Of a DNA stretch of 64,000 nt, positions 32,382-41,802 are shown in pieces (within the stretch, counting starts at the first letter, position 1; the number at the start of each line of letters is the position of its first letter). Origin of the DNA: Jatrophihabitans_A sp035248685 (GTDB lineage: Bacteria; Actinomycetota; Actinomycetes; Mycobacteriales; Jatrophihabitantaceae); the NCBI GenBank assembly GCA_035248685.1, contig DATFHF010000056.1, positions 1 to 64,000 on the forward strand, given 5' to 3'. Under the pieces are notes generated by a model. The model did not search any database. It was not told the DNA's origin and was given only the letters and a program-made list of their open reading frames with translations. The position numbers and the translations under genes are program-made.

Positions 32382-34169
32382 ATGCAGATTCTCTTTCACA
32401 CCGATGCCTATGCGCTGCCACATCGGGTCTCCATCCGCCGCGGAACCGAGGTTCCCACCGATGAATACCAAGGGCTCTATCGCGACGGTACCTGGACGTT
32501 CGTGCTGCCCGATGACTTCGCCGGCAGCTACGTGCTGGTCCTCGACGGCATGAGCGCGTCCGCCGGGCTCGACGCCGCGGTTCGGGACATCGGCGAGGAC
32601 GACGTCAAGTTCGAACGGCCACCGCTACTTCCCGATTGTGGGACGTTGCAGCAGGCGTGGTTTCCGGTCAATACCGCCCAGGATCCATGGGACGTCATCG
32701 TGGTCGGCGGTGGCATGGCCGGCAGCACGCTGGTGTTCGGCTTGGCTTTCGGCCACAACCACCTCAAGGTTCTCGGCATCGAAGCCGGGCCGCTGCTGCT
32801 GCCTACGCACGCAGGCAATCTGCCGAGACGGCTGTGGCCGGCCTCGGGCGGACAAGCGTCGACCCTGTGGGGCCTGTACGACGACTTCGGGGTGCAGCCG
32901 TATCAGGCCCCGCAACAGTGGCAGGGCCGGCAGATCTTCGCGCTCGGCGGACGCTCGCTGATGTGGGGCGGGCTCGCGCCGCGGCTGACGACGCAGGATC
33001 GGAAGTCCTGGCCGCAACCCGTGGTCGACGAGCTCATGCACAGCTGGTATCCGGCCGCCGAGGACCTCCTGTGTGTTGGTAGCCCGCAACCATCTGGCCC
33101 CGAAACTCGTGCGACAACCATGCTGATGCAACTGCCGAGCCTCGCCGGCCGAACCGTCCGTCCGGCGCCGGTTGCCGTGCAGCGGGAGAAGAAGTCGAGC
33201 TGGGAAATCTCGAGCGGAATGTTCTCCTCGACCGACCTGATCCTGGATGCCCGGCTGCGGGTACCCAGTGGTGGAGATGCCGATACCGAAAACTGGGCAC
33301 CGTTCGTCCACCTATCCGAGCTGGTAACCCACATCGAAAAGCAGGCCGACGGGACCTGGGCGGTGCACACGGTGAACGTCTCGGACGGTCAGCTAAGGCC
33401 GCCGTACCACGCCCGCAAGGTGGTCCTCGCCGCCGGAACCATCGAGACCACCCGCATCGCCCTGGCCTCCGGACTTGGCGGGGCGTTGGTCGGTAAGGGC
33501 TTCACCGAACACGACATGTGGTGGGTGCACTTCCAGCTACCGGAAAGCTCGCCGTACTACACGACCAAGCACTCCATCAAGTTGCTGTCCGAGCCGGCTG
33601 ACGACACGGCGGCGGACTGGAACCTCCAGGTCGAGGTGAACTGCGATCTCAACGAAGCTCGGCACACCCCGAGCCAGCTGCGTCAACCCGTCATGGCGGT
33701 CGCACCGGGCATGGTCGCCGGGCAGCTGGTATTCCTGTGCCGGACGCCACTTCGCGAGGACCAGCGGGTCGAAGCCATCCCGTCCAGCCGCTGGCCCGGG
33801 TTCAACATGAGCGACGACACCAGCCTGCCGGCGATCTCGCTGGTGCTAGCCGACGATGACGACGCGCCGGCACCCATGCAGGACGTCGCCGACAGCGTGC
33901 TTCAGGCATTACAAGCACAGGCACTGCCGAATAGTGATCTTCAGCTGCACCGCGCCGGCCGGGGATTCGTCGCACACGAGGTGGGAACCATGCGGATGGG
34001 GACCGATCCCAGCAGCTCGGTCGTGGGCATGGACCACCAGGTGCACGGTGCCGACGGGCTCTATGTGTGCGACAACTCGGTTTTTCCGTTGTCACCGGCG
34101 GCAAATCCGTCACTGACGGTGTGCGCCCTGGCGCTGCGGTTGGCCGCGCAACTCGATTCGTCCCCGTGA
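32382..34169 (+). CDS. GMC-like FAD-dependent oxidoreductase with an N-terminal extension
   Basis: A 595-residue flavoenzyme. About 100 residues precede the FAD-binding VIVVGGGMAGST motif (about 104-115), which is unusual for the family and looks like a small beta domain. FALGGRSLMWGGLAPR, KVVLAAGTIETTRIAL, HEVGTMRMGTD and the C-terminal NPSLTVCALALRLA are GMC-type motifs (as in choline dehydrogenase or cholesterol oxidase relatives). It oxidises an alcohol or similar group; the substrate is unknown. AGGGAGCAGAG lies before the ATG. Probably in one operon with the small LuxR gene. Confidence 0.85.
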   Translation: MQILFHTDAYALPHRVSIRRGTEVPTDEYQGLYRDGTWTFVLPDDFAGSYVLVLDGMSASAGLDAAVRDIGEDDVKFERPPLLPDCGTLQQAWFPVNTAQDPWDVIVVGGGMAGSTLVFGLAFGHNHLKVLGIEAGPLLLPTHAGNLPRRLWPASGGQASTLWGLYDDFGVQPYQAPQQWQGRQIFALGGRSLMWGGLAPRLTTQDRKSWPQPVVDELMHSWYPAAEDLLCVGSPQPSGPETRATTMLMQLPSLAGRTVRPAPVAVQREKKSSWEISSGMFSSTDLILDARLRVPSGGDADTENWAPFVHLSELVTHIEKQADGTWAVHTVNVSDGQLRPPYHARKVVLAAGTIETTRIALASGLGGALVGKGFTEHDMWWVHFQLPESSPYYTTKHSIKLLSEPADDTAADWNLQVEVNCDLNEARHTPSQLRQPVMAVAPGMVAGQLVFLCRTPLREDQRVEAIPSSRWPGFNMSDDTSLPAISLVLADDDDAPAPMQDVADSVLQALQAQALPNSDLQLHRAGRGFVAHEVGTMRMGTDPSSSVVGMDHQVHGADGLYVCDNSVFPLSPAANPSLTVCALALRLAAQLDSSP

Positions 34170-34180
34170 CCGAAAGCCGA

Positions 34181-36304
34181 TCAGCCTGAATCGACCGCAC
34201 CGAACACCTGCACACCGCAACCGTCGATGTCGAGCTCGATCCACGGCTGATCGGCCTGCGCGCCAGGGTGGACGGGAAGCTGCTGACTAGCCCCGGCGGC
34301 ATTCCCGGCTACCGCGCACAGCAGGCTCAACGAAGCGTGGACGGTAAAGCTGGCCGGAAGCTGCACCGCGCAATGCCAAGCCCCCGACCCTACGCCGCGG
34401 CGGTTGAGCACGATCAGCGCTGACTGACGTGACCCCGCGTCATTGCGGTAGCTACGAGTCCAAGCGATAACCGGAGCGCCCGGGTTGTTCTCGAACGCGG
34501 CGCCGGACGTCCCTACCGGGCAGACTTCGATGGCACCGCGCCACAGCTGGTCATGATCCTTGCGCGCGGCTAGCAGCGTCCGGATCGCTTGGAAGGTGTC
34601 ACTGTCCTCGAACCGGCTGCTGGTGCCTGGCCCCCCCGGCGTGAAACCCGGCAGGTCCCACTCGATGCCGTTGGCACCGCTGAGCATGCCTGCCTTGCCG
34701 GCCTTGCGCGGATGTACCGGCGCGAACATCGCTTCGCGCAAATACCGATCACCACCCTGGCCGTAATTTCCCAAGCCGTAGTCACCGGAGCCGAGGTAGG
34801 GCAGGTTTGCCTGGTCCGGACCGTGCAGCGCCTGCTCGGTGCCGTAGTACAAGCAGGGGATACCCGGGCCGAACAGCAGCAGTGCGACGGCGCGGGGAAC
34901 GGCCTCCGGAAAGTACCGGGCCGCGAACCGCAGCGGTGCGCCGGTGCCCAAGCCGTCATGGTCGTCGATGCTGGTCATCACCCGATCGCGCAGGCGACTG
35001 GAATCGACATTGGGCAGCGTGGGCGTGAGGACATAATCCGCGGTCGGTGCGTCCTGGTCACCGCCGGCGACCTGCCTCAGTTGATAGCGTCGCTCGCCGA
35101 CTTCGAGCACGCGAAGGTACGGGTCGGGATCCAGCTCGAGATACTGGGCGGCCTCGGCATCTGAACCACCGACCTCGCCCACGATGAGGAAGTCCGGCTT
35201 GTCGAGCTGAGCTTCGGCGAAGGCGCGCACTTGCTGACAGAACTGAGCAGCGGTTGGCGGTGGTACGTGCTTGAGGGTATCGACCCGAAAACCATCGCAG
35301 TCGGTCATGGCCAGCCAATAGGTCCAGATGCCGATCATGGACTCGATCAGCGGCGGACGGCCGTGCTCGTCGAGCTGGCCGGGCGCCAGTGACACGTCGT
35401 ACCGGAAATCCCGGTTGAACCAGTCGGCGTCGCGGATCTCGTCATCGTTGTCGTGAAAGTTATCCGGCAGCCCGTAGTCGCCGAAACCGCGGCGATGGTA
35501 GGCGTCCGGATCTTGGAGTTCTTCGGGCCACACGGCGGAAAAGATGTCATCGCGAGTAACGGGACTAGCCATCGGGCGGTTGTCCGAGTCGAGAAACTGT
35601 CCGAAGGGATAGCGAGAGCCGACCGCGGGGCGGTAACCGTCTTGACCCTCGTCAGGAAGGTAGGGCGGTCGCAACGTGTCGAGTGGACACGAGTCGTAGA
35701 GCCATACCTCGCCACTGTGGTTGATGATGATGTCCAGGATGACGCGGATGCCTAGGTCGTGCGCCGCTGCCACGAGCGCGCACAGGTCGGCTGCCGTCCC
35801 GAACCGTGGGTCGACATTGAGGAAGTGCTGGATCGCGTACCCGTGGTAGTCATCACTCGGGCCCAACAGATCGCGAACCTTTGCCTCGTCCCCGAAGGTA
35901 GCTGGCAGTCCGGCGGGATATTTGTCGTCGGTGTAGCCGGTGGCACCGCCCATGCTGCGGTTGAGACCGGCGGCTCTTTGCTGCCACACCGGTGCGACCC
36001 AGAGTGCGGTGATGCCGAGTTGTTCGAGGTACGGCAGCTTGTCGATGATGCCGTGAATCGTGCCGCCCTGGAATCGGTTGCGGCCGGAGATCGCCCACAG
36101 GTCACAGCGGTTGAGGTCGGCGTCGAGGCTGCCGAGGTCCAACTCGGTGGGACCTGCGTTGAAGCGGTCCGGCAGTAGGAAGTAGACCACCTCGCTCAAC
36201 CAATTCCGTTGGTCCAGCTCCGCAGCTCGCGGATGCGGATGGTAGTTCGCCACGAGCTGGCCGCGCTCAGCGATCGCGTCGGCGACCGACATGAATGTGT
36301 CCAC
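34181..36304 (-). CDS. Alpha-amylase family (GH13) glycosyl hydrolase
   Basis: A 707-residue GH13 protein. VYFLLPDRFNAG is the N-terminal amylase start. Region I is LDIIINHSG, region II CDGFRVDTLKHV (nucleophile Asp), region III LIVGEVGG (acid Glu), and region IV MTSIDDHD (transition-state Asp). A C-terminal beta domain follows. GTG 36304 has GGAGGA 5 bp upstream and is preferred to ATG 36292 or 36340. No signal peptide is evident. Cytoplasmic maltodextrin or trehalose-type metabolism is likely; the exact linkage is unknown. It is divergent from the papain-like protease gene across a 170-bp gap. Confidence 0.9.
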   Translation of the reverse strand: MDTFMSVADAIAERGQLVANYHPHPRAAELDQRNWLSEVVYFLLPDRFNAGPTELDLGSLDADLNRCDLWAISGRNRFQGGTIHGIIDKLPYLEQLGITALWVAPVWQQRAAGLNRSMGGATGYTDDKYPAGLPATFGDEAKVRDLLGPSDDYHGYAIQHFLNVDPRFGTAADLCALVAAAHDLGIRVILDIIINHSGEVWLYDSCPLDTLRPPYLPDEGQDGYRPAVGSRYPFGQFLDSDNRPMASPVTRDDIFSAVWPEELQDPDAYHRRGFGDYGLPDNFHDNDDEIRDADWFNRDFRYDVSLAPGQLDEHGRPPLIESMIGIWTYWLAMTDCDGFRVDTLKHVPPPTAAQFCQQVRAFAEAQLDKPDFLIVGEVGGSDAEAAQYLELDPDPYLRVLEVGERRYQLRQVAGGDQDAPTADYVLTPTLPNVDSSRLRDRVMTSIDDHDGLGTGAPLRFAARYFPEAVPRAVALLLFGPGIPCLYYGTEQALHGPDQANLPYLGSGDYGLGNYGQGGDRYLREAMFAPVHPRKAGKAGMLSGANGIEWDLPGFTPGGPGTSSRFEDSDTFQAIRTLLAARKDHDQLWRGAIEVCPVGTSGAAFENNPGAPVIAWTRSYRNDAGSRQSALIVLNRRGVGSGAWHCAVQLPASFTVHASLSLLCAVAGNAAGASQQLPVHPGAQADQPWIELDIDGCGVQVFGAVDSG

Positions 36305-36474
36305 AGTGTCCTCCGGTAGCCAAGCCTGCCGGCCAACCACTCACCGCATATCAGGGATTGCCCTATTTCCTATGCCTGTCCCGATCGAGTAGGGAAAGCC
36401 CCGATGCCGCCCTGCCGGAACTGAGCCACAGTAAATCCGGACCGAAACCCGATCGAGCATGAAGGGCATCCGAC

Positions 36475-37875
36475 ATGACATCAAGCAATTCGAAGTTGAC
36501 GATCCAAGCCGTACAGGAGGCCGTGTCGGCAGGTGGAGGTTCCTGGGAAGTTCGGGAAACCGAACACTGGGCGCTCTCACCCCAGCAGCAGCGGCTACGT
36601 CTCGGTGCCGTTCCGCCCACGATGTCCATCGAGGCCCGCGAGTTGCTCGCGACCCAGCGACCGCCGCAACCGGCAGCGGGGGTAACAGCTCGGCCGGGCA
36701 CGTTCGACTGGCGGTCGGTGAACGGCGTCGATTTCGTGACGTCGATCAAGGACCAGGGGGCCTGCGGATCTTGCGTCGCCTTCGGTTCGGCGGCAACGGT
36801 GGAGACCACGGCCCGGGTGATGTTCGGGGCGTCGCTGAACATCGACCTGTCCGAGGCGCAGTTGTTCTACTGTGTCGCACGCTCACAGGGCTCGACCTGC
36901 GCGTCTGGCTGGTGGCCGGACCAGGCTTTCCGGGCCTTCGAAAGCCCCGGAATCACCGACGAGCGGCATTACCCCTACACGGCCGGTGATCAGAGTTGCG
37001 GGCTGATCGATGGTTGGCAGAACGTCGTCAGCAAGGTCACTGCCTGGCACACCATCAGCTCCCCGGAGGATATGAAGGTCTGGCTGTCGACGCGGGGAGC
37101 ACTCGCTGCCTGCTTCACCGTCTATCAGGACTTCTATGCCTACGGTTCCGGGGTTTACCGGCATAGCACCGGCAGCGTGGTGGGTGGCCACTGCGTGTCC
37201 ATCGTCGGCTTCGATGACGGCGCGCAGTGCTGGATTTGCAAGAACAGCTGGGGATCTGGGTGGGGTGAAAGCGGCTTCTTCCGGATCGGCTACGGGCAGT
37301 GCGGCATCGATGCCGAGGCGTGGGCCGCCGACGGAGTGATCGTGCCGGCTGCTGACACCATCCCGCTGTATCGCTACTGGAACTCGGTGATCAGCGATCA
37401 CTTCTACACGACGAACTGGGCCGAGCTCGGGCACGGCAAGAACAATTGGGAGTTCGAGCAGACCCAGTGCTACGTGTTCGCTTCGCTGGCACCCGGTCGA
37501 GTACCGCTCTACCGTTACTGGAACGGCACCGCGGGCGATCACTTCTACACGACGAACTGGGCAGAGCTCGGATCCGGTCGGGAGGGCTACAGCTATGAGG
37601 GGATCCAGTGCTATGTCTATCCGACCGGTGGGCCTGGCAGCGCCGCGCTCTATCGCTATTGGAGCCCGGGCGGCAGTGATCACTTCTACACCACGAACTG
37701 GAGTGAACTCGGCACCGGAAACTTCGGTTGGCACCTGGAGGGCACCCAGTGCTACGTCCCGGCCGGCCCCGCGGTGCGGGAAGCGTTGATGCACATCGAG
37801 ACGCCGGCAACCTTCCGTCCCGGGCAGTTGGTCGGCGCGGTCAGCTCGTCGGCGACCGCCGACGACGCCTTGTAG
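36475..37875 (+). CDS. Papain-like (C1A) cysteine protease with three DUF5648-type repeats
   Basis: A 466-residue protein. The catalytic domain (about 75-290) has Gln94 and Cys100 in KDQGACGSC, His239 in GGHCVSIVGFDD, and Asn257 in KNSWGSGWG, so the triad is complete. Residues about 295-431 are three 47-residue repeats (LYRYWN, then DHFYTTNWAELG) of the DUF5648 type, which may bind surfaces or glycans. No clear signal peptide is seen; residues 1-70 may act as a propeptide. The next gene, 2 bp after the stop, encodes a chagasin-like inhibitor, which supports real protease activity. Confidence 0.92.
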   Translation: MTSSNSKLTIQAVQEAVSAGGGSWEVRETEHWALSPQQQRLRLGAVPPTMSIEARELLATQRPPQPAAGVTARPGTFDWRSVNGVDFVTSIKDQGACGSCVAFGSAATVETTARVMFGASLNIDLSEAQLFYCVARSQGSTCASGWWPDQAFRAFESPGITDERHYPYTAGDQSCGLIDGWQNVVSKVTAWHTISSPEDMKVWLSTRGALAACFTVYQDFYAYGSGVYRHSTGSVVGGHCVSIVGFDDGAQCWICKNSWGSGWGESGFFRIGYGQCGIDAEAWAADGVIVPAADTIPLYRYWNSVISDHFYTTNWAELGHGKNNWEFEQTQCYVFASLAPGRVPLYRYWNGTAGDHFYTTNWAELGSGREGYSYEGIQCYVYPTGGPGSAALYRYWSPGGSDHFYTTNWSELGTGNFGWHLEGTQCYVPAGPAVREALMHIETPATFRPGQLVGAVSSSATADDAL

Positions 37876-37877
37876 CC

Positions 37878-38192
37878 GTGACCGGCGCTGAGTCCCCCGG
37901 GCCGCTGGCCGAGCTGATCATCCACGTGGGGGAGACCCGAGTATTGCGCCTGCCCAGCCTCGGCAGCGCTGGCTACACCTGGCAGCCGCACGCGGACGAC
38001 CCGGTCGTCGAGGTAACCCACGAATTCGCTCCCGGCGCGGCAGTGCCCGGGCCGGGAGCGAGTTCGGCCGAACTGGTGATGATCTGTGCCCGCGCGGCCG
38101 GACGCACCAAGGTGCATCTCGAGCAGCGTCGGCCTTGGGAGGGTGGGCCGCCGCACGCCGCGACCAGTGTGTCGGTCACGGTGATCGATTAG
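37878..38192 (+). CDS. Chagasin-family (I42) inhibitor of papain-like proteases
   Basis: A 104-residue protein starting with GTG 37878, 2 bp after the protease stop. The three inhibitor loops of the chagasin family are visible: SAGYTW (equivalent of the NPTTGY loop), a Gly-rich GPGASS loop and RRPWEG (RPW loop). Strands such as ELIIHVGETRVLRL and SVSVTVID frame them. Chagasins block C1A proteases tightly, so it should protect the cell from, or regulate, the upstream enzyme. No strong ribosome-binding site is seen; translational coupling is likely. A longer frame upstream overlaps the protease and is rejected. Confidence 0.88.
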   Translation: MTGAESPGPLAELIIHVGETRVLRLPSLGSAGYTWQPHADDPVVEVTHEFAPGAAVPGPGASSAELVMICARAAGRTKVHLEQRRPWEGGPPHAATSVSVTVID

Positions 38193-38270
38193 CCGGCCGG
38201 TAATTGGCTACCGCCCTATGGGATTTCATAGCAGAATACGACCCGAGGCCAGGTGCGGGGACGGTGACGC

Positions 38271-41201
38271 ATGACGGAGACCGGACTACGCATAACAGTG
38301 CTCGGACCGTTAGAGGTTCGGCTAGCCGGCCGGCTGATCGGGCCGGGGGCGAGTCAGCGCAAGCCGAGGATGCTGCTGGCGGCATTAGCTATCAATGCCA
38401 ATAGGGTAATGAGCAAACATGCCCTCATTCATCGACTGTGGGAGCAGCCACCGTCCACCGCGCCCAATGTCATCGAGAAGTACGTCTCCACCTGGCGCCA
38501 TGCCTTTGCCGACGACCGGCTGGAGACGGTCGGTCACGGCTATCGGCTCACGCTCAACTCCGGGGAGCTTGATCTACTCGAGGTGAGGCAGCTGCTGGCC
38601 GACGGGCGCGCCGCCCTGAAATCTGGTCAGCCGGTCCTCGCCGCCACCGCGTTCGACCAAGCCATGCGCCGGTGGGACGTCGCCTTCGACGATGAAGTGG
38701 CAGTTGCGCTGCCGTTGGGCGACGCGGAACGGCTAATCGAGATGCGACTGGGCAATCTCGAAGAGTGGGCCCAAGCCAGCCTGTCGATCGGCGACGGTAG
38801 CCCGCGGCTGCTCGAACTGCTGTCGGCCAGCACTCGGCGGCATCCGCTGCGTGAGCGGTTGGTCGAATACCTGATGTGGACGCTCGCTCAGCAGGGTCGC
38901 CATGCCGAGGCGGCGCAGTGCTTCGAAACGATGCGACGCAAGCTGGTCGATGAGTTGGGCAAGGACCCGGGAGAGCCGCTCAAGCGGATGCATGTGCGCG
39001 TGCTGCGCCAGGATCCCGGATTGGGTGACGTCTGGACGCGCGTCGGCAAGGTGCAGAACCTGCCTCCGTTCAACCCGCGGTTCGTCGGGCGGGCCGAAGA
39101 CCTGGACCGGCTGACAGCCCTGATGGAAAAGCCGGACACCAGCTCGACGCTGCGCATGGTCGCGGTCTGGGGGCTGGTCGGAGTCGGTAAGAGCGCGCTC
39201 GCACTCGAATATGCCCATCGCAAGCACGAGCAGTACAGCTGCATCTGGTGGCTGGACGCGACCAGTACCGCCTCCACCGCGGCGGGGTTGGAGGAGCTGG
39301 CGGCCCGGCTTGGGCTTGCATTACCGGCCGATCGCAAACCAAGCCTCTACCACCTGTGGGATGAGTTGCGGCGGTTCTCGCGCACGCTGCTCATCTACGA
39401 CAACGCCGCGACCGTCGAAGAGCTGGCCGATCATCTGCCACCACACGGGACCAGCGACATCATCATCACCTCGCTCAACCCGGAATGGCGTTCCATCGCC
39501 CATACGTTGCCGATCGACGTCTTGCTACCCGGCGATGCGATCGAGATGCTGCGCGACCGGATCGGCATCAGCGATCCGACGGTCGAGGCGGCGCTGGCCA
39601 CCTCGCTCGGCCGGCTTCCGCTCGCGATGGGTCAGGCAGCTGCCTACATCGATCAGACCGGCATGTCGGCGGAGGAGTACCTGCCGTTGTTCCGGCGCCG
39701 GCGGGCGCAATTGCTGGAGCGCGGGATACCGGACGATCACCGGCGCACCATCGACACCACATGGCGGCTTGCCCAGGCAGAACTGTCCGGCGGACATCCG
39801 GCAGCCATCCAGCTGGTTGCGATGTGCTCGCTGCTCGCGCCGGAAAACATCTCGGTCGACCTGATCCGAGCCGACCCGGACTTGCTGCCGGTCGAGTTAG
39901 CGGCAGCTGTTTGCGACGAGCTCGACTTCGAGGATGTGATCCGGCAAGTGCGTCGGTTCTCGCTGATGGCTCGCAATCACGATCGACTCACCATGCACTG
40001 CCTGGTCCAGACGGTTATCTCGAACTCGCTCACCTTCGCCGAACGCCGCGAGCTGCGTCGGGTGGCCGCCGCGCTGCTGACCGCCCATGCGCCGACGTCG
40101 ATCGATGCCGACAGCTGGCCACGGTGGGAGACCTTGGTACCGCACATCAGGGTGATCGGAGCAGAGTGTCGCGAAGCCGGGTATGCCGATGCGGCATTCA
40201 TCGACGTCATGCGACGAGCGAGTGGTTACCTGTCCTACCGCGCCGAATTCTCCGGTGCCCTGGAGCTGATGCGCGATGTTCGCGCCTTGATCGAGATCAC
40301 CGCGCCGGCGGCTGATGACGTGTCGGTCGGGCGCGCCATCGCGGAGTTGGCGACCGCGCTCGAGCAGTGCGGACGGTTACGGGAGGCGATCGAGGCCCAC
40401 GAGGCCGCGCTCGCGATCCTGCGCCGTACCTCGGGCGCTGACGACGCCTGGGTGGCCCGGGCGCTGAGCGGACTGACCGGCGTGTTGACCTGCCATTCCG
40501 GCGTCACGCTCTGGAAGCCTGATGAGCTCCAGGAGGCCCAGAGTCGCTTCGAGAGCACGCTGTGCACGCTTACCGCGGTGTGGGGGGAGCGAGATCCGCA
40601 CGTCGCACGCACCCTAGCCGGTCTCGGCCAGATCCTGCAGGACCGTGGTGACTACCAGGGTGGTCGGCAATGCCTGGAACGAGCGGTCGAGATCATGGAG
40701 TCGGTATACGGCCCCGGTCATCCGGACGTCGGCCATTGCTACGACAAATTCGGCTACGTGCTCGCGCTCTGCGGGGAGGCTGACCGCAGCAGGCAGTGCT
40801 TCGAACGATCGGCTGCGATTCTGACCGAAGCGTACGGGCCGGATCACCTCTGGGTCGCTTGGTCGCACTCCAATCGCGCGGTGCTACTGGATTCCGTCGG
40901 TGATCTCGAGGAGGCGCTGCGGGCGCAAGAGCGGGCGCACGAGATCTTTTCCGCCGGGCCGGCCGACGACATCGCGTTGCAGATCAGCGCATGGCGGTTG
41001 GCGCGGATCCATGCCTCGTGCGGCCGTTGCGAGCAAGCGATCGATCTGCTGACGCCGGCGCTGCACCGGGCCTGTGAACTCTTGGGCGAGGACCATGCGG
41101 ACGTCATCGGGATGCGGACAGACTTGGAGTTGCTGACTGCGCCCGGCCGCAGGCAACCCGCCGGGCCGGCCAGCATCAGCTGGCCGGCCCGTACCGGTTA
41201 A
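38271..41201 (+). CDS. SARP/AfsR-like regulator (DNA-binding, BTAD, NB-ARC, TPR)
   Basis: A 976-residue regulator. An OmpR-like DNA-binding domain is at the N-terminus (LRITVLGPLEVRL to GHGYRLTL), then a bacterial transcriptional activation domain (about 95-245). An NB-ARC ATPase follows, with Walker A VWGLVGVGKSALAL near 302-315 and LLIYDNA as Walker B. TPR repeats form the C-terminus (CLERAVEIMESVYGPGHPDV, CFERSAAILTEAYGPDHLWV). AfsR-type proteins activate secondary metabolism or other operons in actinobacteria. Its targets are not evident here. It stands alone, 78 bp after the inhibitor gene. Confidence 0.92.
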   Translation: MTETGLRITVLGPLEVRLAGRLIGPGASQRKPRMLLAALAINANRVMSKHALIHRLWEQPPSTAPNVIEKYVSTWRHAFADDRLETVGHGYRLTLNSGELDLLEVRQLLADGRAALKSGQPVLAATAFDQAMRRWDVAFDDEVAVALPLGDAERLIEMRLGNLEEWAQASLSIGDGSPRLLELLSASTRRHPLRERLVEYLMWTLAQQGRHAEAAQCFETMRRKLVDELGKDPGEPLKRMHVRVLRQDPGLGDVWTRVGKVQNLPPFNPRFVGRAEDLDRLTALMEKPDTSSTLRMVAVWGLVGVGKSALALEYAHRKHEQYSCIWWLDATSTASTAAGLEELAARLGLALPADRKPSLYHLWDELRRFSRTLLIYDNAATVEELADHLPPHGTSDIIITSLNPEWRSIAHTLPIDVLLPGDAIEMLRDRIGISDPTVEAALATSLGRLPLAMGQAAAYIDQTGMSAEEYLPLFRRRRAQLLERGIPDDHRRTIDTTWRLAQAELSGGHPAAIQLVAMCSLLAPENISVDLIRADPDLLPVELAAAVCDELDFEDVIRQVRRFSLMARNHDRLTMHCLVQTVISNSLTFAERRELRRVAAALLTAHAPTSIDADSWPRWETLVPHIRVIGAECREAGYADAAFIDVMRRASGYLSYRAEFSGALELMRDVRALIEITAPAADDVSVGRAIAELATALEQCGRLREAIEAHEAALAILRRTSGADDAWVARALSGLTGVLTCHSGVTLWKPDELQEAQSRFESTLCTLTAVWGERDPHVARTLAGLGQILQDRGDYQGGRQCLERAVEIMESVYGPGHPDVGHCYDKFGYVLALCGEADRSRQCFERSAAILTEAYGPDHLWVAWSHSNRAVLLDSVGDLEEALRAQERAHEIFSAGPADDIALQISAWRLARIHASCGRCEQAIDLLTPALHRACELLGEDHADVIGMRTDLELLTAPGRRQPAGPASISWPARTG

Positions 41202-41241
41202 CGTCCTGGTCAGGGGCGACTAGACGTGGCCAGTAGTCGGC

Positions 41242-41397
41242 TTAGTACCAGTGGCGACGTCCACCGAGTTCGCGACCGGCCATTCCCAGCAGCGCGAGGA
41301 TCACGCCGATAACCACCAGGATGATGCCGATGGTCCACAGGATGGGGATCGAGGCGATGAGGCCAATGATCAGCAGGATGATGCCAAGAATGATCAT
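41242..41397 (-). CDS. DUF6131-like 51-residue membrane protein
   Basis: A tiny protein reading MIILGIILLIIGLIASIPIL, then a second hydrophobic helix and the charged end GRELGGRRHWY. Two transmembrane helices fill it. The pattern fits DUF6131, a common small actinobacterial family of unknown role. GGGAGAAG sits 5 bp before ATG 41397, which supports translation. Confidence 0.85.
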   Translation of the reverse strand: MIILGIILLIIGLIASIPILWTIGIILVVIGVILALLGMAGRELGGRRHWY

Positions 41398-41588
41398 GAA
41401 GCTTCTCCCACGGTCTCTCGCGCGAGTGGCTGTTCACGTCGCGGACCACAAACTAGCGTATCCAGTATCTCAAAGTCACTGATCGAGCGTCGGCACCGGC
41501 GAGTTCACCGGTAATTGAGGCGTGCATACTGGAGCCGGTAGCAGCCCCGAAACAGCCGGGTAACTCCTGAAGATCCGGTGGTGCGTTA

Positions 41589-41792
41589 ATGCGATCCCTG
41601 CTTGCTCTGATCGTCATTGTTTGGCTAATCATCGGTGCCATTGCCGCCGGTCAGCGGCACTACTTCAGCAGCAAATCCAAGCCGACCTGCGCCAGCACCG
41701 GCACGACCGTGGTGACCGTCATCGCGGGTCCGCTGAACTACCTGGGGGCCAACCCCAAGGTCAAGTGCCACACGCCGCAGCCCAGCAAGTAG
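41589..41792 (+). CDS. Small single-span membrane protein (67 aa)
   Basis: A 67-residue protein with one N-terminal hydrophobic helix (LLALIVIVWLIIGAIAAGQ) and a short extracytoplasmic tail with two cysteines. Similar small proteins are common in actinobacteria; their role is unknown. It is convergent with the phospholipase D-like gene, 10 bp away. Confidence 0.7.
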   Translation: MRSLLALIVIVWLIIGAIAAGQRHYFSSKSKPTCASTGTTVVTVIAGPLNYLGANPKVKCHTPQPSK

Positions 41793-41802
41793 CGAGTAAT
41801 CC

